Assembly: GCA_030015575.1 (NCBI GenBank)
Contig: CM057342.1
Span: 264,578,867 to 264,642,866 of the forward strand
Origin: Agapanthus africanus
Lineage: Eukaryota > Streptophyta > Magnoliopsida > Asparagales > Amaryllidaceae
Direction: 5' to 3'
Length of the DNA stretch: 64,000 nucleotides
Part shown: one piece after another, positions 44,801 through 56,882 of the stretch
Numbering within the stretch: the first letter of the stretch is position 1
Layout of the letters: each line of letters starts with the position of its first letter
Notes under the pieces: model-generated
What the model saw: the letters and a program-made list of their open reading frames with translations, nothing else
Databases searched by the model: none
Told to the model about the DNA's origin: nothing
Made by a program: the position numbers and the translations under genes

Positions 44801-47543
44801 CACCTTCTCTCGCATTGCGAGTGTTCCTGGGATTAGGACAGTACACCCATTATGCTTATTGGATAGTCTTCTTCCAAACCATAGGCTGGTACCAAACGGT
44901 AGGGAAGGAAGAAAACCATTTGGCCTAAAGGGGTGTACAGAAGGTAATGACTAAAGACATATAAAGGGATTTGGAGAGGTGGCTAAGAATTACACGGTTA
45001 CAGTTATGAATCTGGATAATGGAAGAGGCATTACTAGAAATACCGGGATACCCCATCGAAACATTTCAATGTTTCAGTTTCACTGTGTCATGTTAAAAGA
45101 AAATTGATTTCCCGATTAGATACTTGCTCCAGGGTATGTATTTACCAGGTTTGATTCTCACATCTGTATGGTTTTACAGATGATGAGTGGGAGTGAGTTA
45201 TTGGGAATTAGGTGATCATCCTCATTATATCGGGATTCGTTGTAATCGGTGATATTTGAGGAAATCACCTGGGCTGTTTGCCGGTCGGCAAATATTTGGT
45301 TTTGAATATCCGCTGTTATGCACCAATTTCAAATCGATGTATCTGTATGTCTATTTTCATAGAGTGAGATATACCTTTTTGAAATTATGTCTATGACATT
45401 TACCTATATCAGTGGATGGTTAGGTAAGGAGCATTAAACAGCGGTGTAATTCTTCATAACCATAGTACAGTTTTCAACCTACGACACACAGGGAATGAGT
45501 TATTAGACTCAAAGGACTTGTACAGAGTATTGTATGTTGTCCAGCGTCCATAAGGACAGAGGGGTTGGTTCTCGTACTATATTCAGGTTTACTTATGACT
45601 TCTCTAGTTTTTAGACAGGTGTTTCGTGGAAACACAGGGTCCGGATTTTGAGAAGTTATAGGTATATGAATAAAGTAAAGAACCAAGTATTGCAAGTATC
45701 GGGATTCTTCAAAGTGATCGAAGATGTAGATACTTGTGTATGGTGTTCAGTTGATAGTAATGATTAAGAGAACTTGCTTCTCTTTTCAGGTTACTCATAA
45801 TTGGAAGCATTCCTAAGTTGAGTAACGCTGATCGGCCTCCTTCCATTTAGTAGACATGCACTGGAGAAAGCTGCATGATTTGAATCTGGTTCAAATAAAT
45901 CGGTGCCTCTGGTTCTATATTGGATATAGAACAGTTCATATCTTAACGATGTTAAGGTACGGGGAGTTGTCTGGCTTATGCTTAAAACCAGACTCTGGAT
46001 AACTCAAGGCACGTTTTTGTAATGGCTGTTTGTGGGTTGACCCAGGCTATGACGAGGGTTGACATTCTACCATCTGGAAGATCAATGGTGATATTGTTCT
46101 AGACTCACCACAATTTTATTAAAAATGGATTTTTTCAGAAAACAATAGTGGGAGTATGGTAGAACTGGAAGTGATTCCAGAACCACAAACGATTACTGAA
46201 GATTTGATAGGAACCTAAAGATTCAATCTGGTTTGACATTCCATTAGCCACTCCGCAGATGAAGTGGGTAACTTCAGGCACCCGAGAGGTACTCCGGTAG
46301 CCTCAAGGACGGTGACAAGGAAGTTCTTGTTTACCCAGACTTGCCATTGCTATTGTTCCAGACTGTGAGACCCGACAGGAGGATGAGTATAGCGTCGTTC
46401 TAAACTGGCTTTAGAAGTGTACGTCTATATGACTCTGCCAGAGGGTTGTCGTGGTCAGTGGGAGAAGCGGAAGTATGGTGGACAAGTGGCTTATGTCTAT
46501 TTATAGACTAAAGCAGATATAGCGGAGATAGATCATCAATTTCTGATGTGACAGTCATAGGTTTGACTTCATCAGAATAGGGAATGGATCTGTTGAGAAG
46601 GTAGTAGGGTGTGATGTCATGGTATTTGGATGACATACACAGAGTAGGAAGTGATATTCCTGTACTACGATCGGTTATACTTTGGTCGTCACACAGTGGT
46701 TTCTCCACATGGGACTTGGACATTATATCAGACATACTGGTTACTGGATCTATAGTTTTAGATCTAGATTTGGGTGGTTTCCCAATTAAGGGTACTTAGA
46801 CAGCATTCTAAGAGTATTTAGAATGGACGACTCCAGGCATGGTGGTGTACCTGCAGGTGATGGAGTCACCCTCTCTAAAGATGTCTTACAGACTAAAGGG
46901 GAGAGGGATGTGCATGATTGGCAGATCACTTGCTCAGGCAATTGAGTCAATCATGAGATGTCAAGTACCACACCAGGTGTTGTTTTGCGGTAGGTGCAAC
47001 AAGTTGACATTGATCCAATCCTGGAGAAGCAGTCGGAAGCAGTTTTAGAACATAAGTGGATGTTCTAGGGATATGATAGCGACAGCCTCATTCGGGAGAC
47101 AGTTATCATTCCAGGCTTCTAAGGTGACCTGGACGACAAGGAGGTTGTTAGAGTTATAGTTTTCCTTCTGACGAGGGGCAGTATTTTGGACAGGTGGTCC
47201 AAGACAATACTGAGGGAGGCATGGCGCAGGATACTGATTAAGTTCAGTTGACGATACAGTCTAAGAAGTTTGGATTTGGAGTTCATTTATGAGCTAGGTC
47301 TCATCAGACATCCAGACACATTCTAAGACAGGTATTGCTCATTTCGGGAGATGGCTTTCTCCGCGAACTTGAGATATAGAGAGACATAGAAAGAAACATC
47401 AAAGCGGATCCACTCACTGAGGCTATTCCTCGAACGCAATAGTTTCGCAAACGGGATTTGTGAGACTGACAAATAGAGGAGTTGGGTGTTCGGTATCACA
47501 CGGGCTGTGAGTATGCGACATCGCAATAATTAGCCTTGAGTGC
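41823..47543 (+). pseudogene. B2 interior: non-coding 5' part and decayed copia polyprotein
   Basis: It is collinear with B1 2625-8333, including the 148-bp and 404-bp internal duplications. Copia landmarks again occur in order: ETAA near 45865, VELEVIPEPQ near 46160, the RT YVDD-equivalent LDDIHRVG near 46627, AIESIM near 46945 and a DPLTEAIPRTQ tail near 47410. Most stops and frame breaks are shared with B1. The shared decay shows the parent copy was already defective. Confidence 0.75.
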
Positions 47544-47554
47544 AAGTGGGAGAT
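47544..47554 (+). promoter_or_regulatory. B2 polypurine tract
   Basis: AAGTGGGAGAT directly before the 3' LTR, identical to B1. Confidence 0.9.
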
Positions 47555-49697
47555 TGTTGGAGATAGTGCCCTCAGAGTCAATTATTGGATCACAGGCACG
47601 TGATTGCAATGATTGAGGGAGGATCTATCCCGGTAGGACAGTCTTACTCAAGATGATAGTATGCTATCTGGTTTATCTTTATCATCGTGTACTGCTTTAG
47701 GTGACCTGACAGGTCGCTATTACACGTTGATAGAGCCCCTTAGGATTCTTGCTTGACTGCCAGTAGTATGAAGGCGATCATATACGTGAGAGCTGGTAGT
47801 CTATAAGCACATCCTTAAATGGTCCCTAGTCGTGGGAGTTTCGAGACAGGGCATCGATACTTCAGAGTAGACTAGTGTATACAGTCGAGACCCCGACGAA
47901 GGGCGGTGGCCGGTCTCACAAGCCACTGGTGTCAGTTGGATCACCTAAGATGTATACAGGTGCTCATTGGGTTATGAGTACACCGGACAGGACTCATCGG
48001 GAACATGCTAGTTGGTCTTATACTTGACGTCAGATAGCAGTTCCCTGGTGACATGTGTACAGGTTAGTTCATCGACCTGAGGATCGTCATTTGTCTCGTG
48101 TGAGTTCCCACTGTACTTTGATTACTACCCTACCACGCTCAAAGGAGACATGCAAACAGGTTTTAGTTGGGTACAGTCCCGAGCCACATGGAGGCAGTGA
48201 GCGGATCTTCGGGGGTTCGTCTCTCCCGGTATTGGGGGTGAGGTCACGCTATGTCTAGGAGAGCCAGAACATGAAAAGTCCTTGGCCAAGGCAGGAGATT
48301 TACGGGTAGGTATTCCAGTAGTATCTCAGGGTGTTCTGGGCTGATCTCTGACACAACTTGTACCGCTTTTGGGGGTCTGACTTTTACCAACCCCTAGGCC
48401 CGCCATGCAATGGTCATAGACGAACGGACCGGACTGTACGGATATTGTCACTGACAGGCTCAGTAGGGTGTCAGGATGAGTTCGCTCATCGACGTCCCTT
48501 TTTGTCAATAGCTGGTAGCCCGTCACGTATAGCTAATACCTCTGACGTGCTAGTGGTTAAATCCACAGCCATAGTATTGACGAGTCTTTAGAGTCCGCCG
48601 CATTCAGTTGCTCAAGTTTTCGGGCGAAACGCTGTAGAGGCCGTATGGAGATATGGCAGGGTTCGATCAGATACGTGCGGTATTGCACGGATCATGATCG
48701 GACGGAAAATACTAGCGGGCTTTGGTTTAAGCCGGATCCTAGTATTGCACAGTGTAGATTTTGTCTCATTGCATTTGTATTCGGTCGGAATACAAATGCG
48801 GGTATGTATATTCAGTAGCGGGGTTTTCCTGTAATTTATTACGGGATCAGTTTTTTGGAGTTGCCAGTTTGCTTTCCGTTTCGGCCATTTTCTTTGTATT
48901 TTTCATTGGCCGAAGATTGGTGGAGGAGGGCTTATTTGCATTTGTGCAAATAAGCATTTGTGGAGGGTGTTATTTGCATCTTGTAGTGTCATGATGGTTG
49001 CACCATCCCTTGACCATTTGACTTCTTCTTTCATGATGGCTTGACCTTTGTTATGATGATGATGGTTGGTGGAGTGTGGGTTTGTTTTGGTGATCATTTC
49101 CTTTCATGATAACCTTTTTGATCACATATGATTCCCTCTTGCATTATTGGCTCACTCACTCCCTCTCTCATTCTCTCCTCTCCCACCATGCATGGCCGGC
49201 CAAGCCAAGTATGGGGCTGTCCAAATTTTTTTTGGGTGAGGTTTTGTTCTCATGGTGCTTGCAAAATTCCATTTTTCATCACAAAAACTCCAAGTATCAT
49301 TCCTCCACTTAAAAGGCAACATCCACTACCCCAAAATGAGACATAGCTCACTACATTATTCTACAGCAAATCTTGGGCATGTTGACTCGCCAGCTTCGTG
49401 CCCGAGTTGCCTCGGTATAGAGGTGGGAGCCCGTAAAAGAAACCGGCGATGTGGTGCCCTTCCGGCGACGTGATGGAGACCGGAGATTCCGCGGGAGATC
49501 GGGACGACGACGAGAAGACCGGAGGACACGGATCACTCGGTATATCTCTCTTCCCATCTTGTAGTTAGGTAGGACTAGATTAATGGCACGATCCGGGTTT
49601 ATAGTGCGCGGTGGTGCCGGTTTGAAAAGTTAAAGAAAAGCATCGCTTCCGCATTCCGACGTCGGATTGACGGCCGGGACGCCGCCGTGCACTTACA
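47555..49697 (+). repeat. B2 3' LTR (2143 bp)
   Basis: Near-identical to 39668-41809 and ends TTACA before GGGTT. Confidence 0.93.
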
Positions 49698-49702
49698 GGG
49701 TT

Positions 49703-52517
49703 CCTAAAAGATCTTTGAACTAATAGAATTAAATTCTAATTAAATGGTCAATCGGTGGGGTCACATGCTAACACGTGATAGGCTCTTAAACCTTCTGAAC
49801 TAATAGAATAAAATTTTAATTAAGGGAAATAAAAAACCCTAATATTTCCCTAGATCTTTCTAAACAAAAAAGATTGTGCTCTGTAAAGTGGAGCACCGTT
49901 GGATTAAAAATCCAATGGTGATTTAAAATCACCAATTTATAGAAAGATTCTATACAAGGAAAGATTTCACTGAAATTTGCCAGGAATAACAGACAAAATA
50001 TCTTTTGGATTAAAAATCCAATGGTGAATAAAATTCACTGAGTGGTCTAAAATATCATGTTGGTTACAAAATCAATTAAAATCTTTCAATGAAAAATTGA
50101 CTAAACAAACTGATACTTTTCTTTCTCCTATAAATAAGAGCCAAGAGGGAAGGAAAAAGGGGATAGAGAGAACAAAAGGAAGAGAGACAACAACAAGAGA
50201 GAGAAAAAAGAAGAGAATTTAATTCTCTAGAGAGAAAGAAGATTTCTTCAGAAAAAGAAAGAAACCCTAGGTAAGAGGGAGAAAGAGATCATTCTACAAG
50301 CTCCCACAAACAAAAAGAGAATTTAATTCTCAAACTAAGAGTTTAACTCTTCTGAATAAGAACTTAGTTCTTCCTTTGGTTGAAGATCTACAGAAGCAGA
50401 TCCCCCATAAGTTGAGAATTTAATTCTCATCGGGAAGATTCTGCCATGCAGATCCAAAACTCAGAGGGAGAATTGAGTTTAAAAAATTTAATTCTTCCAA
50501 ATACATAGGAATTTAATTCCTTTAAATAAAATTAAGGTTTAACCCTACAAAAGAATTTAATTCTTCCAAATACAAAGGAATTTAATTCCTCTAAATAAAT
50601 TAGGGTTCAACCCTATAAAAGAATTTAATTCTTAAACAATGGACTTAAACTTTTCATGCACGTAAAAAAGATCGGTACCCAACCTGATCATGTGGCAACA
50701 CGTGACCCTCCCTTCAATGGTCAGAAAAGAATGAATGAGATGGGGTCACGTGCTCCCACGTGACCCTTGGATAAATTCCTCAAAATAAAGAGAACAAAGC
50801 AAAGGCAGAACAGACTTTGGGCGCCCTCACGTGTCCCCACGTGACCCCTAACAAATCTTGTTAATATCTAGTGCATGAATACCCATCACGTGCCCACACA
50901 TGATGGCCGTGAAGACTTAAGTGTTTAACACTTATTTAAATATTCTAAGAATAAAATAAAGGAAGCTTAGCCCAATCCTAGGGCGCCTCACGTGTCCTCA
51001 TGTGAGCGCTTCATCTTTTTAGTGTTTAACACTATTTTAGGCATTTCATCCCTAGTGTTTAACACTATTTTAAATGCATCACGTGGGAACACGTGACCGC
51101 CAGATATGTGCTAGTGTTTAACACTATTTTCAAATCAGTCTTAGCCTAAATTGGCTAAATCTTCCAGAGGCAAGACTCCCCTTTTAACTGAGCCTCGAAT
51201 ACACCCTTGTCTTCCAAGATTGATTATCTCATATGGTATATAAGTGCTCAGCACTCAATAAAAGACAAAATGTGGTCATAACCCAGACTCATGTTTAGCA
51301 TTGCTAAATAATGGGGGGCTGAACCCAGACAAACGTTCAACAGTCCAAACAAAGGTCTAACATTTTAAACCTAATTGGACTTAAGCCAAGTTGGCCATAA
51401 GTTCTCAATTCAGATTTAACTGAGCACAGGCGCTCATAATCTAATTAATTGATCCTAGTCCCAAATTGGACTACAAATTTCCCAATCAATATTGGTTCAA
51501 GAGTACATCTCTTCACTCCTTTGATATTTGTCATTGTAATCCTTCAACGTCTTCAGAGAGGTGACGGATCCCGACAACCAGACATTCCATAGACTGTGAG
51601 GTCCTTAAACCCATGGACTATGATGTCCTTAACCTTGGACTGTGGGGTCCTTAAGCCCATGGACTATGATGTCCTTAACCTTGGACTGTGGGGTCCTTAA
51701 GCCCATGGACTATGATGTCCTTAACCTTGGACTGTAGGGTCCTTAAAACTATGGACTATGATGTCCTTAACCTTGGACTGTGGGGTCCTTAAGCTCATGG
51801 ACCGAGATGTTTTTAAACTAACTATGGACCGTAATGTCCTTAAACTAACTATGGACCGCAAAGTCCCTAAACTAAAACAATAGAGTCAAAATGCTCTTTT
51901 GTTGGATCTAAATGATCCTGTTAAGTTGATCTTAGTCTAAAATTATACTAACGTATCCTTAATAAATCGTTAAGTTGATCTTAGTCTAAAATTAGACTAA
52001 CGCATCCTTAACAAACGTTTAAGTTGATCTTCGTCTCAAATGAGATTAACGTATCCTTAAACCCAACCCAAACCCAAATCTAAGAACATACGGATTTGGA
52101 CTAATCCACGCCCTACGGGCGACAACATAAATTAGTCTCCGTATACAATCCACGGGCAACCAAAAACAAAACAAACACACACGACACGAAGTGACCATCT
52201 GGAGAAGGAGAAAGTGGTTACTGTGATACGGTAGCATAATTAACTGCAAGGGCTTGTGCCTGCAGAGAAGAGCGTCCCCACAATCAAAAACCCCTCACAA
52301 TGAGGGGGGATCTGACGAAGTCTGCTACAACGGCCGCATCCGTCTAAACCTTCGATACACGATGCCATAAATCAACTTGGCATCTTCGGAGAGATGGACG
52401 GATAGCACCAATTAGCATCTGCCCTCAAAATTCAGGCAAGACGGACCTACGCGGTCGCGTCTCTGTATTCGGCGGAGACTTCCTTAAATGGAGTTTGCTG
52501 TCACTATGCTTTCGTCA
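49703..52517 (+). repeat. Element C 3' LTR, remaining part
   Basis: It continues from 39667 and matches 15615-18409. It includes the paired G-boxes (last pair 51080-51085/51090-51095), TATA box near 50127, palindromes and the 23/46-bp array (51592-51880). Bases 52479-52517 have no counterpart in the 5' LTR. It ends TTTCGTCA, then TSD GGGAG (52518-52522). Confidence 0.9.
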
Positions 52518-52522
52518 GGGAG

Positions 52523-53279
52523 CGCTGCATAACCCCAAAGGCAAGTGTCTATAAGCAAAAGTACCGAAAGGACAAGTAAATATTGTTTTATCTTGATCCT
52601 TTTCGGCGATAGGGACCTGGTTATAGCCAGAGTATCCGTCCAAGAAACAATAGTATTCATGTCCAGCTAATTGTTAAAACATCTAGTCAATGAAAGGTAG
52701 AGGGAAGTAATCTTTCCTCGTTGCGGCATTGAGTTTTCAGTAATCAATACATACACGCCACCCAGTTTGGGTGCGTGTTTGGATCAACTTATTTACCTCA
52801 TTAGTTATGACCGTGATGCCAGACTTTTTAGGGACCACATGAATAGGACTTACCCATTGGCTATCAGATATTGGGTAAATTATACCACTATCTAGACACT
52901 TGACAATTTCTTTCTTTACCGCCTCCTTCATAACGGGATTGAACCGTCTTTGTGGGTCTCGGGTTGGTTTGGCTTCATCCATCAGATGTATATAATGTTC
53001 AACAATTAAGGGACTAATCCCTTTGATGTCAGCCATTGTCCAATCAAATGCTTGCCGATTTGATCTCAATACCGCCAAAAGTGCGTTCTTTTGCTCTAAA
53101 TCTAGAGAAGCAGATATGATCATGGGCAAAGACTCATTCTCTCCTAAATATGCATATTTAATATGAGAAGATAGCGGTTTGAGATCTAGTGTCAGTGGAG
53201 AGACGATAGAAGGTGTGGTAAGGGAATGATACTCGGACTCCCTAAGAGGTTCATAAGATATTGACTCGGAAAGCACCAC
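52523..53279 (-). pseudogene. Element D reverse transcriptase, N-terminal half
   Basis: The minus-strand reading is AFDWTMADIKGISPLIVEHY, then FNPVMKEAVKKEIVKCLDSG, IYPISDSQWVSPIHVVPKKS, WRVCIDY, stop, KLNAATRKDYFPLPFID, stop, then FLDGYSGYNQVPIAEKDQDK and CPFGTFAYRHLPLGLCSAP. This is the standard Athila RT order. The frame is kept through three stops to the C insertion at 52522, beyond which RT resumes at 15296. Confidence 0.9.
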
Positions 53280-53309
53280 TGACTTTTGCGACGAGTCAAC
53301 GGATTCAAA

Positions 53310-54161
53310 CTAGGGGATGGACTCATCGAAGATATTCTCACTATAATAATTTTTCAGATCAAATAATGTCGCACTAGTGTTGTCGAAATCATCATAGCAA
53401 AGTACTTTAGCTTCGCAGCTATCGGAAGCTATCTCGTTGATAAAACAGGCATCGATAAAATGAGCAGAAGGTTCAGATGGTTGACTTCCTAGCTTGTAAA
53501 TATTAAGCTCAATTGTCATCTTCCCGAAGGATAAGCTCATAGAACCGTTACGACAATTAATGACAGCGTTGGAAGTTGCTAGAAAAGGTCGACCGAGTAT
53601 CACCGGGATTTGGTTGCGTGGGCTCGCCACAGGCTGTGTATCTAAAACAATAAAGTCCATATGGAATATGAATTCCCCGACTTTGATTAACACATCCTCA
53701 AGCTCACCCCTAGGTTAGGCGATAGATTGGTCTGCCATCTGGAGAATGCGGTGGGCAGATTTCAACTCTCCTATACCTAGCTGCTCATAGACGGAATATT
53801 GAAGCAAGTTAACACTAGCGCCGAGGTCAAGTAGAGCATGATTGATACTTTTACCCCCAATAGTTATAGATATTGTAGGACAACCGGGGTCCTTACGTTT
53901 CTTAGGCAATTGTTGAGTAAAAGCTGTGCTCACGTTACTTGTCATGCATACCTTTTTCGGCACTTGAGTTTTTCTCTTCATAGTGCATAAGTCCTTAAGG
54001 ATTTTTACATAAGACGGAACTTGTTGAATAACATCTAGGAGAGGGATATTTATGTTAACTTGCTTAAACATTTCCACAATCTTCTCCATTTGTGCTTTAG
54101 GTTTGTTGGCCCTCAACCTGTTTGGAAACGGAGTTTTATCAATAAGTTTTGGGACCAACAT
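53310..54161 (-). pseudogene. Element D aspartic protease region
   Basis: The minus-strand frame has FKQVNINIPLLDVIQQVPSY and FLKDLCT-type KILKDLCTMKRKTQ (Athila gag-protease linker), then the protease: TISITIGGKSINHALLDLGA, catalytic DLGAS, and SVNLLQYSVYEQLGIGELK. A TAG at 53715 interrupts it. The same frame continues to VILGRPFLATSNAVINCRNG, the flap-side motif. Asp-Leu-Gly-Ala-Ser is normal for Athila proteases. Confidence 0.87.
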
Positions 54162-54187
54162 TTATGGAGAAGTTTGTGGGGATGGAA

Positions 54188-55822
54188 TCAATCCCAGAAT
54201 TGGAGTAGGGATCGTTTTAAGTCGAGTCGAGGAAGTGGGCGAAGTGTTCGAGCCTTGGGAAAAACGGAGAATAGGCTCGGAAGAAGACTAGACGAAATAG
54301 GGCAAGAAGTGGAAGCCGGGGTTTCAATTGATTCCTCATCATCAATCTGTTCACCCATTTGATTGTTCAACACTCTTCCTGATCTCAACGTGGTAACGAC
54401 ACTCACATTATGACTTTATGAGTGGGCAGGATTCGGTAGGGATTGAGATGGAAGTTTCCCTTTTTCTCTCGCACTCATCATGACATTTATTTATGCAAGT
54501 TGTGCTTCTATCGATTTTATACTTTCACCGTGGGAGGTGGTGGTCTGTGTTAATGATCGGATCGAAGACTTTATTTCATCCGTCGATTGCATGGAATGTT
54601 TAATAAACATATCCACGCTTCATTTGAGTGCAGATGAGTTTTCGTTCCCGGCCGTTTGGAAAGAATTGTTATAAGGTGTAGAATTGTTGGCCGGATTTTG
54701 AAAAGGTTGCGATTGAAAGGGGTACTGACTCTGTAGGTGTGGTTGCTGCTGCTGTGGAGGAGGTCTTTGATAATTGCTTTGGAACTGGTTTTGATTTTGG
54801 GTTTGGTTTTGGTTCCAAGAAAAATTAGGATGATTCCTCCATCCCTGATTGTACATAGAAGAATAAGGATCGTTTCTAGGTCGCTGCTGAAAAGTAGCAT
54901 TAGTGTGTTCTTGAACTTAAAACGGTACATTCATAGGACATTCTTCCGTCAAATTTGATGGATCGGAACAGCAACTACACACGGTCTTGGGAAGCGTAAC
55001 CTGATTTAGGGAGATTGATGAGAATTTGTTCTTCATAGCATCAAGTTTCTTTTGTATTGCTGCCATTTCGGCTTTTACTGCGATGGAAACATCGAGCTGA
55101 TGGATACCTCCCCTAGATGATGGTCTAACGCTTTCCCACTGCAAAGTGTGTTCAGCGAGATCTTCCAGAAATTTCCAAGCTTCACCATCGTCTTTGGACA
55201 TGAAATTGCATTGACACGTAGTTTCAAGCATCAGCTTTGTCGCTGGAGTAATGCCCTCATATATTATTCAGCACAGATCCTATCTATGTATTCCATGATG
55301 AGGACATTGGACAAGCAGATCCTTAAACCGTTCAAAGCATTTCTAAAAATGGTTCATTGGAAAGCTGGGTAAACTGGTTGATTTCGTTCCAAACACGGGC
55401 GGTCTTATGATTGGGGTAAAATTTCTTAAGGAATGCTATCACGAATTCATCCCGATTGGTAATAGAGTGTGTGGCAGTATTATAAAGCCATTTTTCTGCT
55501 AAATCGCATAAAGTGAAGGGAGAAGACGCAAGCGCATAGCATCCACTGAAAGTTGTGATGTACCCATCATTGCGCATATGTTTTCGAATTTAGTGATAAA
55601 AACATATGCGTCTTTAGACTCAAGACTATAAAATTTGGGAAACAGGTTGATGAAGTGGGGTTTAATTTCAAAATTATCCCCATTGGCTGGTGGAATAGAT
55701 AAACAGGTAAGAAGGGGACCGCGTATAGGATAGCATCTCTCTTGAAGAGAAATGCACGTTGGATTCTGCGCACCGATGGGTGGTGGAAGGGTGGTGTTAT
55801 AATCTGATGGAGAACCATCCAT
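54188..55822 (-). pseudogene. Element D gag
   Basis: Pieces in order on the minus strand: KPHFINLFPKFYSLESKDAY (55822-55499), AEKWLYNTATHSITNRDEFV with FLKKFYPNHKT (55577-55332), GEAWKFLEDLAEHTLQWES (55231-54917), a decayed zinc knuckle CSCCSDPSNLTEECP, YNQGWRNHPNFSWNQNQTQN (54856-54620), a Gln-rich stretch, and VTTLRSGRVLNN (54406-54188). These are the classical Athila gag landmarks. Several frameshifts and stops separate them. Gag forms the particle that packages element RNA. Confidence 0.85.
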
Positions 55823-56862
55823 CTCGGTCGATGTGGTGGGTGGAGGGGAAAAAGAAGATGAAGAAGTACCGAGTTCGGAGTCTATAGAAGGAACACAGAC
55901 AAGACGGGCACTAGAATCCCATGTCCAGTCGAATATGCACTAAGCGGGTTTAGCGTAAGTGGCAGCGTGTGTGTGATTTAAAATTGGTTTGTTTTGAAAA
56001 GTGTCGGACGTGAGACAAATCACATAAAAATGCACAATCAACCCTAGAACTAAGGTTACCTAGGTCAAGTCTCTAGACCGCTCCTAAACTTTCAAAGGAC
56101 AAGCCGCAGGATTAATCCTCTACCACCTCTTTATCGCTCTTATGGCCAGGTAAGTGGAAGGTGTCCGCTATACGAATCATCGAAAATAGCGGGCCTAATT
56201 AAGTAACCACTTGCCTTAGACATACTTGCCTAGACACCACAAAAGAAATGCGGATAAGCGATAGATTATCCACGACCTTCCTATATCCTTATTAAGCGCG
56301 ACAGTCCTTAGAGTCTCGGTATAGATATTTTTTTAATTAATGTAGGGTGATGCGGATGCTCATTTTGTGATTTGTGGGGCCTAGAAAGGGTGATGAAATC
56401 CCTACTTAATCTGAATTTGGTCTTTTCCCCTTAATGTCCGTATTAAAATATGCATAAACCAATTACAAAACATGCAAATAGATTTTTTTTATCGGCGATA
56501 TTTTGCAAAGAATCCTGCAGAAAAATATATTATTGGATTTTTCAGAGGAGAGAGAACGTATAGAGGAAGTTACAAGAGAGAAATGAAGCCCTAGATCCCC
56601 AACTCGGCCGCAGTTCCGCCTCCAAAGCGCACTTCTTGCTGCGGTTCCGCCGCAGATTTGAGAGATCGCTTGAAAAATTTTTGTACTGTGGCCTCCTTTG
56701 CTCCTATTGTGCTCTGTGAAGGTCTCTGAATCTCTGTTTTCTCGTTCTATTGTCTTCAGATTCCCTTGCAAAAATCGCACACTAATCGTTAAATACACAA
56801 TTTGCTATTTTGTTTTATTTATGATAGTAAGAAATAAAATAAAAATAAAAATTACGCACGTA
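55823..56862 (-). other. Element D 5' leader
   Basis: About 1 kb between PBS and gag, without a recognisable frame. It is typical in length for Athila elements. It includes AT-rich runs and a GGCCGCAGTTCCGCC-type GC block near 56605-56655 that resembles blocks in other elements here (2830-2870, 42030-42065, 57750-57770). Confidence 0.55.
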
Positions 56863-56880
56863 TCCCCGGCAACGGCGCCA
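56863..56880 (-). promoter_or_regulatory. Element D primer binding site (tRNA-Asp type)
   Basis: The minus strand reads TGGCGCCGTTGCCGGGGA, two bases after the LTR end ...CAATCA. This PBS is common in Athila and other Ty3 elements. Confidence 0.92.
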
Positions 56881-56882
56881 TT

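Larger units (their letters stand above)
39668..49697 (+). mobile_element. Copia-derived non-autonomous LTR element, copy 2 (B2)
   Basis: A complete copy of the B family: 5' LTR 39668-41809, PBS 41811-41822, interior 41823-47543, PPT 47544-47554, 3' LTR 47555-49697, TSD GGGTT at 39663-39667 and 49698-49702. LTRs are 2142 and 2143 bp, lack the doubled 78-bp unit of B1 and look very similar to each other, which suggests a recent insertion. It sits inside the 3' LTR of element C. Confidence 0.92.
15297..52517 (+). mobile_element. Giant Tat-lineage Ty3/gypsy retrotransposon with an antisense gene (element C)
   Basis: The element starts TGTTCCCTC, ends TTTCGTCA and is flanked by GGGAG at 15292-15296 and 52518-52522, inside the RT of element D. 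It spans 37.2 kb, or about 27.2 kb without B2 and one of its TSD copies. Order: 5' LTR, ORF1, gag, protease, RT, RNase H, a second RNase H, integrase, a 3.3-kb repeat field, a minus-strand PMD-type gene, a leader region, and a 3' LTR split by B2. A second RNase H after RT and an antisense extra gene before the 3' LTR are known Tat-lineage traits (the Ogre/Retand/Grande group). At this length it is among the largest LTR element architectures. It is inactive through many nonsense codons. Confidence 0.9.
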
